DNA of 64,000 bases from Thermohalobaculum sp039821125 (GCA_039821125.1 JBCBOR010000018.1:3216-67215), one strand, 5' to 3'; counted from the first letter of the stretch, positions 1-8,378 are shown. Made by a program: numbers and translations. The notes: generated from the sequence alone by a model not told the origin.

Positions 1-2
1 CA

Positions 3-899
3 ACCAAGGTCGTGATGGTCTCGCCCTCGCAAGATTCGTGGGCCGAGATCGACTATTTCTTCGCTCAGGTCTCGGTCGAGGACCGGTTGGTGGACTACAA
101 ACCCACCTGCGGCAACATGCTGACCACCGTTGGCCCTGCGGCCATCGAGATGGGCCTGATCGCCCCCAAGGGCGATGAGACCGAGGTCCGCATCCGCGCG
201 GTCAACACAGGCGCCGAGGTTGCGGCCTTGGTCCAGACCCCGGGCGGTACGGTCGAATATCAGGGCGATGCCGCCATCGACGGTGTGCCCGGCACCGCCG
301 CGCCGGTCGGACTGAACTTTCGCAAGGTGGCGGGGTCTGCGACGGGCAAGCTGCTGCCGACCGGCAATCTACGCGACGAGATCGATGGCATAGAAGTCAC
401 CTGCATGGACGTCGCGATGCCCGTCGTGATCGCCCGCGCTGATGCGTTCGGCCTGACCGGATACGAGACCCGAGAGGACCTCGACGCCAATCGTGATTTC
501 TTTGCCCGGATGGAGGCCGTGCGCCTGAAGGCGGCGGAACTTATGGGCATGGGCGATGTCGCCAAATCCGTGACGCCCAAGTTCGCGATCCTCGCCCATG
601 CACGGAACGGCGGATCCATTGCCGCGCGCTATTTCATGCCGTGGCAGACTCACCCTTCTCTGGCCGTCACAGGCGGACAATGCATCGCGACCTGCACGCT
701 GGCGCCGGGCTCGGTCGCCGACGGCCTCTGGCCCGGTACGAACCAATCCCCCGCCGATCTGGTGATCGAGCATCCCAGCGGCGGGCTTGATGTCATCGTC
801 GATTTCGAGAACGGTACGGATGGTTTCGCCGTCAATTCCGCGGGCCTCACTCGCACCGCACGCAAACTTGCGGCGGGCGAGGTGTTTGTACCGGCTTGA
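3..899 (+). CDS. 4-oxalomesaconate tautomerase family (PrpF/GalD), 5' partial
   Basis: This is the C-terminal 298 residues of a PrpF-superfamily protein; the frame is open to the window edge, so roughly 60-70 residues are missing compared with the usual length of about 360. The family has the diaminopimelate-epimerase fold and moves double bonds in unsaturated di- and tricarboxylates. The segment TCGNM followed by VGPAAIEMGL matches the conserved catalytic-cysteine region, and DVAMPVVIARA plus LDANRDFFARMEAVRLKAAELMG resembles GalD-type 4-oxalomesaconate tautomerase more than 2-methylaconitate isomerase. That enzyme works after 4,5-ring cleavage of gallate or protocatechuate. The Rieske oxygenase two genes downstream on the same strand fits an aromatic-degradation role. 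Substrate is inferred, not proven. Confidence 0.8.
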   Translation, partial: TKVVMVSPSQDSWAEIDYFFAQVSVEDRLVDYKPTCGNMLTTVGPAAIEMGLIAPKGDETEVRIRAVNTGAEVAALVQTPGGTVEYQGDAAIDGVPGTAAPVGLNFRKVAGSATGKLLPTGNLRDEIDGIEVTCMDVAMPVVIARADAFGLTGYETREDLDANRDFFARMEAVRLKAAELMGMGDVAKSVTPKFAILAHARNGGSIAARYFMPWQTHPSLAVTGGQCIATCTLAPGSVADGLWPGTNQSPADLVIEHPSGGLDVIVDFENGTDGFAVNSAGLTRTARKLAAGEVFVPA

Positions 900-924
900 G
901 GCCCGGGCCACCAGGGAGGGGCAC

Positions 925-1785
925 GTGGCAGAGACACGCGCAAAGCTGACCATTCCCGACCTCGCCGCGAAGAAGGCGGCGGGGGAGCGGTTGGTCATGG
1001 TCGCGGTGGGCGAGGTGCTGACGGCGACCTGGGCCGAGCGTGCCGCGGTCGACATCATCGGTGTGGGCGACAGCCTGGGCATGACCCTGCACGGGCATGA
1101 GAACACGCTGGCGATGACCGTCGATCAGATGATCATGCACACCCAAGCCGTGCGGCGGGGCGCGCCGAACACGATGACGCTGGTCTCGATGCCCTATGGT
1201 TCCTATGCGACGCCAGACATGGCGGTGACCAACGCTGTGCGCATGATGAAAGAGAGCGTCGCCGATGCGCTGAAACTGCAACTCGGTCGCGAGGGCGCAC
1301 ATATCATCAAGGCCGTCGCCGATGCGGGCGTGCCGATCATGAGCCATGTCGGTCTGCTGCCGCATCGCGTCCACATGCTGGGCGGGTTCAAGATGCAGGG
1401 CCGTACTGCCGAGGCCGCGATGGAGATCATCGACAACGCCCGCGCCATCGAGGAGGCAGGCGCCATCGGCCTCGAGATCGAAGCCATGCCCTACGAGGTC
1501 GGCAAGGCGGTGGACGAGGCCGTGTCGATCTTCACGTTCTCGATCGGGGCCGGGGCGGCAGGGACCTGCCAGCTCCTGAACGGCTACGATCTGCTTGGCG
1601 CGTTCGATACGTTCAAGCCAAAGTTCGCCAAACGCTATGCGGATCTCGCGGGCATCGCCACCGAGGCCTTCGCCGCTTACGCCGCCGATGTGCGCGCCGG
1701 AACGTTCCCAGATGAGGACCACACCTACGCCATGAAGCCGGAGGAGGTCGCGCGCCTCGCCGACTTGCTCGCCAAGGGAGGATGA
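925..1785 (+). CDS. Divergent ketopantoate hydroxymethyltransferase (PanB) homologue
   Basis: A 286-residue PanB-superfamily TIM barrel. I start it at the GTG preceded by GGGAGGGGC; longer in-frame extensions run into the upstream gene. Canonical PanB transfers a hydroxymethyl group from methylene-tetrahydrofolate to ketoisovalerate. Aligned with E. coli PanB, D49 (in GDS), K117 and E186 match D45, K112 and the catalytic E181. However the metal ligand D84 is S88 (VSMP instead of ADLP) and the ligand E114 is Q119 (LKLQLG instead of VKIEGG). HVGLLPHRV and GGFKMQGR are conserved. It sits between a GalD-like tautomerase and a Rieske oxygenase (1 bp gap downstream), so a catabolic role on another 2-oxoacid is more likely than pantothenate synthesis. 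Its true reaction is unknown. Confidence 0.75.
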   Translation: MAETRAKLTIPDLAAKKAAGERLVMVAVGEVLTATWAERAAVDIIGVGDSLGMTLHGHENTLAMTVDQMIMHTQAVRRGAPNTMTLVSMPYGSYATPDMAVTNAVRMMKESVADALKLQLGREGAHIIKAVADAGVPIMSHVGLLPHRVHMLGGFKMQGRTAEAAMEIIDNARAIEEAGAIGLEIEAMPYEVGKAVDEAVSIFTFSIGAGAAGTCQLLNGYDLLGAFDTFKPKFAKRYADLAGIATEAFAAYAADVRAGTFPDEDHTYAMKPEEVARLADLLAKGG

Positions 1786-1786
1786 C

Positions 1787-2878
1787 ATGAACAAGGAAGC
1801 CGATATTCCGCGCTCGGGCCAGCGGATCCCGAACGGCATGCTTCAGGACAACTACCCCCGCAACATGTGGTGGGTGGCGGCGCATGCGCGAGAGGTGACG
1901 ACGAAGCCTCTGGCGCGCTGGCTGCTGGAGACCCCGGTCGTGCTTTACCGGCTGGAGGATGGCACGCCCGCCGCTTTGTATGATCGCTGCCCGCACCGCT
2001 GGGCGCCGCTGTCAGAAGGCCATGTCGATGGCGACAAGATCGTCTGTCCGTACCATGGCATGGAGTTCAACACCGGCGGGCTCTGCACCAAGGCGCCGAC
2101 CCAGCACATGAAGCCCAAGACCGCAACGATCCCGTCCTTTGCGGTGCGCGAGGCAGGCGCCTTCATATGGATCTGGTTGGGGGATCAGGACGCGATCGAC
2201 TGCGATCCGCCCGAGGTCGGCTATCAGACAGATCCCGGCTGGTCGTTCATCGACGGGTATTACGAGGTCTCGGCGAACTGGGTGTTGATCCGCGAGAACG
2301 TCATGGATCTGACCCACATCGCGTTCCTCCACAAGAACACGTTCAAGCAGAACGACTGGATCACGCCGCCCGATCACTACATGGAGGACGGCGTCGTCTG
2401 TTATGAGCAGGAGTTCGATCTCGCGCCGTTGTCTCCGCTGTTTTGTGCGGGGATGGGTCTGCCCGAGGACAAGCCGATCAAACGCACGCAGAAGGGGCGG
2501 ATGCCCTCGCTGGCGATCTCCTTCAGCGATTGGAACGTGCACGATCCGGCGCCGGAGGAAGGTCGCCGGTCCGATTTCATCATGCGTGGCTGTCATATCG
2601 TGACGCCCTCGCAGCGTGGGCGCACGCACTACTTCTGGGGCGCGGCCTTCGATGTGCCGACAATCTCGGACGAGGTGGCCGAGAAAACCAAGGCCAGCAT
2701 TGTTGCGGCCTTTGACGAGGACAAGCACCTGCTCGAGATCATGCAGCGTCAGATTGGTGACGATCCGCGCGGCACAGACTATCTGGAAGTTACCCTCGGC
2801 GCCGATGGTGCGGGCATCTTCGTGCGCCAGATCCTGAACAAGAAACTCGCGGCAGAAGGACGCTCGCTGCAACAGTAG
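1787..2878 (+). CDS. Rieske non-haem iron oxygenase, VanA-like alpha subunit
   Basis: A 363-residue terminal oxygenase. The Rieske [2Fe-2S] motif is C68-P-H70 ... C87-P-Y-H90. The mononuclear iron site is D174-L-T-H177-x4-H182 in MDLTHIAFLH, the pattern of the VanA/phthalate-oxygenase family that O-demethylates methoxybenzoates or hydroxylates aromatic acids. Length is normal for the family. It follows the PanB-like gene by one base and is probably cotranscribed with the tautomerase gene. No dedicated reductase lies in the visible part of the operon; the FNR-type reductase at 7183-7965 belongs to the sulfate operon. The exact aromatic substrate cannot be read from sequence. Confidence 0.88.
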   Translation: MNKEADIPRSGQRIPNGMLQDNYPRNMWWVAAHAREVTTKPLARWLLETPVVLYRLEDGTPAALYDRCPHRWAPLSEGHVDGDKIVCPYHGMEFNTGGLCTKAPTQHMKPKTATIPSFAVREAGAFIWIWLGDQDAIDCDPPEVGYQTDPGWSFIDGYYEVSANWVLIRENVMDLTHIAFLHKNTFKQNDWITPPDHYMEDGVVCYEQEFDLAPLSPLFCAGMGLPEDKPIKRTQKGRMPSLAISFSDWNVHDPAPEEGRRSDFIMRGCHIVTPSQRGRTHYFWGAAFDVPTISDEVAEKTKASIVAAFDEDKHLLEIMQRQIGDDPRGTDYLEVTLGADGAGIFVRQILNKKLAAEGRSLQQ

Positions 2879-3006
2879 ACCTGCCGGACGGTCGCAAAGT
2901 TGACTGTTGTTTGTCGCGGCGGCTCTGGTCTGCAGTGCCGCATTTCGCTCCGCCGTGTGTCTATGCTATCTTGAAATTCGGCGAAAGATTAACCACTTAA
3001 TAAACT

Positions 3007-3450
3007 ATGCTGATTGCAAGACGCTATCTTATCGGGGCCGTTCTCTCGTCCCTGGCCATCGGCGGTGCGCTGGCGCTCGACTACATCGGACCTGCGGGCA
3101 ATCCCGCTCCGCTGGTGGTGCAGTTCACCCGCGGCACTGCCCTGGCACAAGGCGAGGCCGCGCGGGTTTCGGCCTTTGTCGGGGAGCATGTCGCCGAGCC
3201 GTCTTTGCGCTTTCATGTGCTTGGTCATACCGGAGACCGCGGCGATGCGGATGCCAACCTGGCGCTCTCGCAGGACCGCGCGCAGGCCGTGGCCGATCTT
3301 CTCAAAGAGGCGGGTCTGGATGAGGCACAGCTTCTCTCTGTCCAAGGCATCGGTTCGGCGAGGCCGCTAGCAGCAGGGCCGGAAGAAAGCGATGGAGCCT
3401 TGCAACGCCGGATGGCGCGCGTTGTCGTAACCCCCGTGGTTCGCAAATGA
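3007..3450 (+). CDS. Small OmpA-like periplasmic protein (module A, gene 1)
   Basis: A 147-residue protein with an N-terminal hydrophobic segment (about residues 5-24) that is a signal peptide or membrane anchor, followed by an OmpA C-terminal-like domain. The signature is VLGHTGDRGDADANLALSQDRAQAV, a variant of the GHTDxxGxxxxNxxLSxxRAxxV peptidoglycan-binding motif; the Asp after GHT is replaced by Gly with an Asp one residue later. It likely binds peptidoglycan in the periplasm. Its stop overlaps the next start by 4 bp (ATGA), so it is translationally coupled to the rest of the module. Confidence 0.75.
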   Translation: MLIARRYLIGAVLSSLAIGGALALDYIGPAGNPAPLVVQFTRGTALAQGEAARVSAFVGEHVAEPSLRFHVLGHTGDRGDADANLALSQDRAQAVADLLKEAGLDEAQLLSVQGIGSARPLAAGPEESDGALQRRMARVVVTPVVRK

Positions 3451-4106
3451 GGTCGGCTCGTCTGATCGGTCCGGCCTTGGCCGCGATTGTGGCGAGCGCC
3501 CTTGCTGCGGCGTTCTTCGAAGTGGCCCGGATGCCGATCCTGTTTCCGTGGTCGACCGTCATTCTTCCTGCGCTGCTGACAGGGCTGCTGGCTCTTGGTC
3601 TTTCACTCATGTTGCCCCCTGGTCTGTTCTTCACGCGGGCTGAGCGGATGCGCGTCGATCTCTACACGGCAACAGGGCTGTCGGGGGCAAACTCGGAACG
3701 CCTTATCTCGACTGTCCAGCAGGCCGAGGGTTTTGCGCGGCGATTGCGAGAGGCTTCCCCCGAAATGCGCGAGGATGCGGCGGGTGTAGCCATCGCTGCG
3801 GCGGAAGACCTTGAGGAGCTTGCGGCGCGCGTCACGGCAGAGCCGGCGACCGTTGGCTCGGCCAGTGCACTGATCACGAGGGCGCGGCTCGTGGTCGAGG
3901 CGGTCGAGAACTTCGTTGAATACAAACAGGATACCGGCGCGCGGGAGACCGAAGTCGATCAGGCCCGTGCACGCATCATGGACAGCCTGGCACAAATGTC
4001 CGAGGCGACCGATGCCGTCCATGTCCGGCAGGCTCAGCGCCGACTTACCGATCTTGAAGTGGCAACCGATGTTGCCGACGATCTTTTTGGGAGACCCCAG
4101 CAATGA
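3447..4106 (+). CDS. XpaC-like membrane protein with two TM segments and helical tail (module A, gene 2)
   Basis: A 219-residue protein with two hydrophobic segments near residues 8-27 and 33-58, then a long charged alpha-helical cytoplasmic region. The tail (ALITRARLVVEAVENFVEYK and the following helices) resembles XpaC, called the 5-bromo-4-chloroindolyl phosphate hydrolysis family, whose real function is unknown. A second protein of the same architecture lies at 48102-48698. Both ends overlap the neighbouring genes by 4 bp (ATGA), so stoichiometric synthesis with the OmpA-like and binding-protein/OmpA partners is likely. The family call is by architecture and weak similarity. Confidence 0.6.
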   Translation: MRSARLIGPALAAIVASALAAAFFEVARMPILFPWSTVILPALLTGLLALGLSLMLPPGLFFTRAERMRVDLYTATGLSGANSERLISTVQQAEGFARRLREASPEMREDAAGVAIAAAEDLEELAARVTAEPATVGSASALITRARLVVEAVENFVEYKQDTGARETEVDQARARIMDSLAQMSEATDAVHVRQAQRRLTDLEVATDVADDLFGRPQQ

Positions 4107-5779
4107 TTGCACGCATGGCTCTTGCTCTTTCGATTTCCTTTGCCGTGGGCAGTCCCGTCATGGCCCAGGCCCCCGGGGCTCCCATGGCGGAAATCGTGAC
4201 CGAAGGCGTGCGCGATTGCTCGCCCGCAGACGTGCTTGAAATGCCACTGATCGCTTGGGGTGCCGATGCGGTCACGATCCACGCCAACGGCGGCGGCCTC
4301 GAGCCTAGTGGGGGCGAACTGAGCGATCGGGGCGCCTCGCTGTCGCTGTCTGTCGTCGACGATTTCGCCCAACAGGTGCGCAGCTATCTGACTTGCGAAA
4401 GTCCGTTCCTGCGGGGAACGCTGGGGATGCTCACCGCCGCCGCACCGGTGACCGAGGCTGACCCGCGTACAGAGCAGGTGGTGATCTACAAGCACAGCTG
4501 GTCTGCGGGCGATGGCATTGTCGGCGGTCCGGACGTAAAATCGGTGAAGGATCTTGCCGGGCGCAAGATCGCGATCCAGGCCTATGGTCCGCACGTCGAT
4601 TTCGTAGGCAGGGTGCTGGCGGACAGCGGTGTCTCGATGCGCGATGTCGAGATTGTCTGGGCCGGTTCGCTGACCGGCGATGGTGACGATACGCCCGCCG
4701 CGATCCTGGCGCGCGGAGAAGCCGATGCCGCCGCAGTAATCCTGCCAGACGCGCGCCTCTTGACCAATGGCGGCACTGTGGGAACAGGTGCGGAGGGATC
4801 GGTCAAGGGCGCCGAGATCATCTTCTCGACCATGGAGGCAACCGCTGTGATCGGCGACTACATCGCCGTGCGAGCCGATGTCTTCGAGGCCGATGAGGAG
4901 CGTGTCCGATCGATCGTCGCGGCTCTGTTCGCAGCAGAGGAGAAGGTTCGCCGCTTTATGGCGGAGGATGGCTCGCCAGAGCAGCAGAAACTCGCGGCGA
5001 CCATGGCCGATGTTCTGCTTGGCGGGCTTCCGGCGGAGGAGGGCGTGTTCCTCTGGCGTGATGCCATCACCGATGGCTGGTCGGGCAACGCGACCCATTT
5101 TTCGGACCCGAAGGATCCGCGCCGGTTTGAGATCCTGCTTGAGGAGGTCTCCGGCGCGTTGATTGGCGCGCGTATGATCGAACGGCCCTACAAGCTGGCT
5201 CATGCGGAATGGGACTATACCGCGCTGGCAGAGGGGTTGAGCGATGTGTCGGACCGGGCCATCGCGGCATTCGATCCAAAGGCGGCCGCTGCGGCGGTGA
5301 ACCGTTTGCGCCGCACCGGGCGCCTTGATGCGAATACAAAGATCGACTTCAAGGTCTATTTCGAGCCTGACACCACCGATTTCCCGGCAGCGCTTTATGC
5401 TGAGGATTTTGACGAGATCGTCCGCCTCGCGGCGACCTATGGCGGGGCGATCATCACGGTCGAAGGGCACGCAGACCCGCTGCACTATCTGCGGCGCGAG
5501 AAGGATGGCGCGCCCTCGAAGGAACTGCGGGCGATCCGGACATCGGCTCGAAATCTCTCGTTCAGCCGGGCACAATCCGTTCTTTCCGCGCTCAGCGACT
5601 ATGCAGGTGGGCAGGGTATTGCGATCAACACCGACCAGTTCACTCTGGATGGGGTCGGGATCGATCAGCCGGCGTTCAACCCGCCGAAAACCGCCGAGGA
5701 GTGGCGCCAGAACATGCGCGTTGTCTTCCGCATCCTGACCACGCAGGCCGAGGCTACCACCTTCGCACCGCTGGATTGA
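4103..5779 (+). CDS. Periplasmic binding protein fused to OmpA-like domain (module A, gene 3)
   Basis: A 558-residue exported protein with a signal peptide ending near ...GSPVMAQA (about residue 22). Residues 30-400 look like a type 2 periplasmic binding domain of the nitrate/taurine/phosphate kind (VKSVKDLAGRKIAIQA is the typical NrtA/SsuA-like strand-helix). From about residue 411 an OmpA-like domain follows (KVYFEPDT, TVEGHADP, NLSFSRAQSVLSAL). No transporter permease or ATPase is nearby, so it probably acts as a periplasmic sensor or scaffold tied to peptidoglycan, not as an importer subunit. It overlaps the upstream gene by 4 bp and precedes the VWA gene by 10 bp. Confidence 0.75.
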   Translation: MIARMALALSISFAVGSPVMAQAPGAPMAEIVTEGVRDCSPADVLEMPLIAWGADAVTIHANGGGLEPSGGELSDRGASLSLSVVDDFAQQVRSYLTCESPFLRGTLGMLTAAAPVTEADPRTEQVVIYKHSWSAGDGIVGGPDVKSVKDLAGRKIAIQAYGPHVDFVGRVLADSGVSMRDVEIVWAGSLTGDGDDTPAAILARGEADAAAVILPDARLLTNGGTVGTGAEGSVKGAEIIFSTMEATAVIGDYIAVRADVFEADEERVRSIVAALFAAEEKVRRFMAEDGSPEQQKLAATMADVLLGGLPAEEGVFLWRDAITDGWSGNATHFSDPKDPRRFEILLEEVSGALIGARMIERPYKLAHAEWDYTALAEGLSDVSDRAIAAFDPKAAAAAVNRLRRTGRLDANTKIDFKVYFEPDTTDFPAALYAEDFDEIVRLAATYGGAIITVEGHADPLHYLRREKDGAPSKELRAIRTSARNLSFSRAQSVLSALSDYAGGQGIAINTDQFTLDGVGIDQPAFNPPKTAEEWRQNMRVVFRILTTQAEATTFAPLD

Positions 5780-5789
5780 GGAGGGGACG

Positions 5790-6551
5790 ATGAAACGCAT
5801 GCTCGTTCCCGTGCTGACGATTGTGATCATCGCCGCAGCCATTTACTGGGATCAAGCGACGTACACACCGCCCGGTGATGACGTCACTGCGATCGACACG
5901 GCAACACTCGCGCCGGATTGGGGTGCGATCTCTTCGTGGCCACCTGTCGATGGAATCGGGGTGGAGCCTGCGAGCGCCGAGGAAAATCCCGATCCTTGGC
6001 AACTGACAACGCTGATCCTGCTCGATGACAGTGCATCCATGAACACCCGGATGGAGGCCGCCAAACAGGCGGTGATCGAAGCGGTTGGACAACTCGCCCC
6101 CGAGAGCCGGGTCGGCATCGTTGCGCTCAATGCCGGGATTGTATTGCCGGTCACGCGCGCCGGTGATGCGGCGCGCAGCCTTCCGGCGCAACTCGCGCCG
6201 ATTAAACCTTCAGGCGCCACACCGTTGGGCGCGCGGCTGTCCGAGGCGATGGGCATCCTGGCGGCGGAGGCACGCCAGAGCCGCGGCTTCGGCGTCTACC
6301 GCATTCTGGTTACGACTGATGGCGCCGCCAGTGACGGAAACCGGATGAACAATGCGGTGGCGGAAATCCTGTCGACCACACCGATCGAACTCGCAACCAT
6401 CGGGGTCGGTATTGGCGAGGGCCACGCACTCAACGTGCCAGGATACACCAGCTATGTCAGCGTCAGCAGTGTCGATGATCTGGCCAGTGCGCTAACGGCA
6501 GCGGCGGCTGAGCAGACCGTGTTCCAACCCATCACGCAGTTCGAGGAATAG
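5790..6551 (+). CDS. Membrane-anchored VWA-domain protein (module A, gene 4)
   Basis: A 253-residue protein with one N-terminal transmembrane helix (residues 4-20), a linker, and a von Willebrand factor A domain from about residue 72. The metal-ion-dependent adhesion site is complete: D79-D-S81-A-S83, a Thr in PSGATPLGARL, and Asp in VTTDGAASD. The fold should face the periplasm and bind a partner through a divalent metal. The start has a strong ribosome site (GAGGAGGGG). It lies 10 bp after the binding-protein/OmpA fusion; in module B at 46492-48102 these two activities are in a single polypeptide, which supports a physical interaction here. Confidence 0.82.
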   Translation: MKRMLVPVLTIVIIAAAIYWDQATYTPPGDDVTAIDTATLAPDWGAISSWPPVDGIGVEPASAEENPDPWQLTTLILLDDSASMNTRMEAAKQAVIEAVGQLAPESRVGIVALNAGIVLPVTRAGDAARSLPAQLAPIKPSGATPLGARLSEAMGILAAEARQSRGFGVYRILVTTDGAASDGNRMNNAVAEILSTTPIELATIGVGIGEGHALNVPGYTSYVSVSSVDDLASALTAAAAEQTVFQPITQFEE

Positions 6552-6555
6552 GCGC

Positions 6556-7158
6556 ATGGGCCGCGAACTGTTGAAGTGGTCGGAGTGGTCACCGGGTCTC
6601 GACACTGACGGGATGACCTTGCGCGACGCGATGGCGACCATGCCGCGCTCGGATCCCGACGATGTGCCGGAAATTGTGCGCAAGTACGAGAACCCGGAGA
6701 GCCCGGATCGATTGCCGGGCGCGATTTCCCTCGACCGTCACGACTGTCTGCACACCATTCTCGGCCGCGGCCTTCATGTGCAGGACGAGGCCTTCATCAT
6801 CGGCGTGACCATGGGCTCGGCCAGTGACATCACCTCTGACATCGTCGAGGAGTTCATCCGCATCTCGACGACAGATTACCCGGAGGCGTGGCGGTTCCAG
6901 CCTGAGCACATCGCGTCCTACCGACTTGGGGTCGGGTTTGCCGAAGACATGCTGGCGAACACGGACCTGCATTTCACGCCGTGGGAGGAGCCGCCGCTGT
7001 TCGATACAACGGTCGGTGAGATACGCCGTGACCTCGGATTGGTGAAGGCAGAGATGCGTGCCTACTTCCGTGCAGAGGAGATCCTCGTCCCCGGCACCCG
7101 CGCCACCCGTCGGCTGGACAACAGCGCTCGCCGCCCGGATCAGGCGATGAAGCCGTAG
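6556..7158 (+). CDS. COQ4-like protein (module A, gene 5)
   Basis: A 200-residue soluble protein with the motif H62-D-x-x-H66-x11-E78 (HDCLHTILGRG...E). This is the zinc/metal-binding signature of COQ4, which acts on the ubiquinone precursor ring during coenzyme Q synthesis. The rest of the protein (helix-rich, SYRLGVGFAEDML) is compatible with that family, though divergent, and no other coq/ubi gene adjoins it. It starts 4 bp after the VWA gene, so it is part of the same transcript. Whether it works in quinone synthesis or has been adopted by the envelope module is unknown. Confidence 0.6.
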   Translation: MGRELLKWSEWSPGLDTDGMTLRDAMATMPRSDPDDVPEIVRKYENPESPDRLPGAISLDRHDCLHTILGRGLHVQDEAFIIGVTMGSASDITSDIVEEFIRISTTDYPEAWRFQPEHIASYRLGVGFAEDMLANTDLHFTPWEEPPLFDTTVGEIRRDLGLVKAEMRAYFRAEEILVPGTRATRRLDNSARRPDQAMKP

Positions 7159-7198
7159 GCGGGTCCCGCGGCTCCGTTTGCGTCAGCCTACGAAGGCT
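7151..7198. terminator. Inverted repeat between convergent genes
   Basis: AGCCGTAGGC (7151-7160) pairs with GCCTAC...GGCT (7186-7198, three-base bulge) across the ends of the convergent COQ4-like and FNR genes. It contains the last codons of both. It probably ends transcription from both sides; there is no clear U-tract. Confidence 0.4.
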
Positions 7199-7965
7199 TT
7201 CTCGACCGCGTAGTCACCGGGGGCAGAGTTCGATCCTTCGCTGAACCCGCGCGCGTCCAGAAGGGCCTTCATGTCCATGTTGAGACCGATTGAACCACAG
7301 ATCATCAGACGATCGGTCTCCGGCGACAGCGGCCGGGTGTCGAAGTGTGCTGTCACACGATCTGCTTCAAACCACTCGGTAATCCTGCCGGTGTGCGGGC
7401 TGTCGTCACGTGTGGTTGTGGGCAGATACCGTAACCGCGCTGCGTGCTCGCCGACCAGCGGATCATCCGGAAGCGCCGCGACAAGCTGCGCGCCATAGGT
7501 CAACTCTTCCCGTTTTCTGGACGTGTGACTGAGATAGATTTCATCATAGCGCTCGAACGTCTCCGGATCGCGGATGAGCGACGCGAAGGGCGCGATCCCC
7601 GTACCTGTCGCGACAAGAAACAGCCGTTTGCCCGGTCGAAGCGCATCGTGCACCAGAGTGCCGACAGGTTTCGGCCGCAGGATCACCTGATCGCCGGGCT
7701 GTATGTGCTGAAGCCGCGAAGTGAGCGGGCCGTCAGGGACTTTGATCGAATAGAACTCGAGTTCGTCATCCCAGGACGGTGAGGCGATCGAGTAGGCCCG
7801 CAGCAATGGCCTCCCGTTCTCGCCCATCAAGCCGATCATCACGAACTCGCCCGAGCGGAACCTCAGCGACCTCGGCCGCGTCAGCCGGAACGAAAACAGC
7901 CGATCGGTATAGTGCGTGACCGAGGAGACTGTTTGTGTGTCGGGCAGGGTGACGGGCGCGTTCAT
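7183..7965 (-). CDS. Ferredoxin/flavodoxin-NADP+ reductase (FNR), last gene of the sulfate operon
   Basis: A 260-residue FAD-dependent reductase of the bacterial Fpr type. RAYSIASP is the FAD-binding RxYSxxS motif, GTGIAPFASLIRD the NADP-binding motif, and the protein ends in ...YAVEKAFVG, as is usual for this subgroup. The ATG at 7965 overlaps the DUF934 stop (ATGA), so I prefer it to longer extensions. It moves electrons between NADPH and ferredoxin or flavodoxin and, from its place in the operon, probably supplies the siroheme sulfite reductase encoded upstream. Confidence 0.88.
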   Translation of the reverse strand: MNAPVTLPDTQTVSSVTHYTDRLFSFRLTRPRSLRFRSGEFVMIGLMGENGRPLLRAYSIASPSWDDELEFYSIKVPDGPLTSRLQHIQPGDQVILRPKPVGTLVHDALRPGKRLFLVATGTGIAPFASLIRDPETFERYDEIYLSHTSRKREELTYGAQLVAALPDDPLVGEHAARLRYLPTTTRDDSPHTGRITEWFEADRVTAHFDTRPLSPETDRLMICGSIGLNMDMKALLDARGFSEGSNSAPGDYAVEKAFVG

Positions 7966-8378
7966 GGCCGCACCTCGCCACCGAAGACGCGCGACTGGTA
8001 GCCGGCGGCCATCGGAACCGACACCCACTGATGCTCGGGGTTGCGGGCGGCCTGCTCATCAGTGATCTCGATGTCGGTGAAGCCCGACCGCAGGGCGGCA
8101 CGGAACTGATCGACCAACACGTGGCCGCGCGCCCGGATGTGCCCGGTGAAGCCCAGCCCGCGCAACTGCGCCGCTTGCGAGAACCCGCGCCCATCGGCGC
8201 TGGACCCGAACGGCACCACGATCAGCTTCAGTGTGTCGAAATGCGGCAAAGCAGCTTCGGGCGCGGCATCGACCGGCAGCAGGACTCCAGCGCCGCCCTC
8301 GTACTCGTCGATGGTCGGCAGGGCTATGTCGGCCCATGCATCCTTGGCGAAGCCTGTCGGTGTAATGACCTGGCTCAT
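7962..8378 (-). CDS. DUF934 protein of sulfate assimilation
   Basis: A 138-residue protein of family DUF934, found almost only beside cysH and cysI in proteobacteria and annotated as probably involved in sulfite reduction. Typical segments are the central FGSSADGRGFSQAAQLR and the later DQFRAALRSGFTDIE. It has no cofactor motif. The start ATG overlaps the cysH stop by 4 bp and its stop overlaps the FNR start by 4 bp, so all three are translationally coupled. Molecular role unknown. Confidence 0.85.
   Translation of the reverse strand: MSQVITPTGFAKDAWADIALPTIDEYEGGAGVLLPVDAAPEAALPHFDTLKLIVVPFGSSADGRGFSQAAQLRGLGFTGHIRARGHVLVDQFRAALRSGFTDIEITDEQAARNPEHQWVSVPMAAGYQSRVFGGEVRP

Noticed and set aside
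4034..5842. A 602-codon open frame on the minus strand
   Set aside because: It lies opposite the well-supported binding-protein/OmpA gene at 4103-5779; it has no recognisable domain and low-quality composition typical of antisense frames in high-GC DNA.
7183..7965. FNR-type reductase as the partner of the Rieske oxygenase at 1787
   Set aside because: It lacks a [2Fe-2S] domain, is on the opposite strand and is coupled by 4-bp overlap to the sulfate operon.
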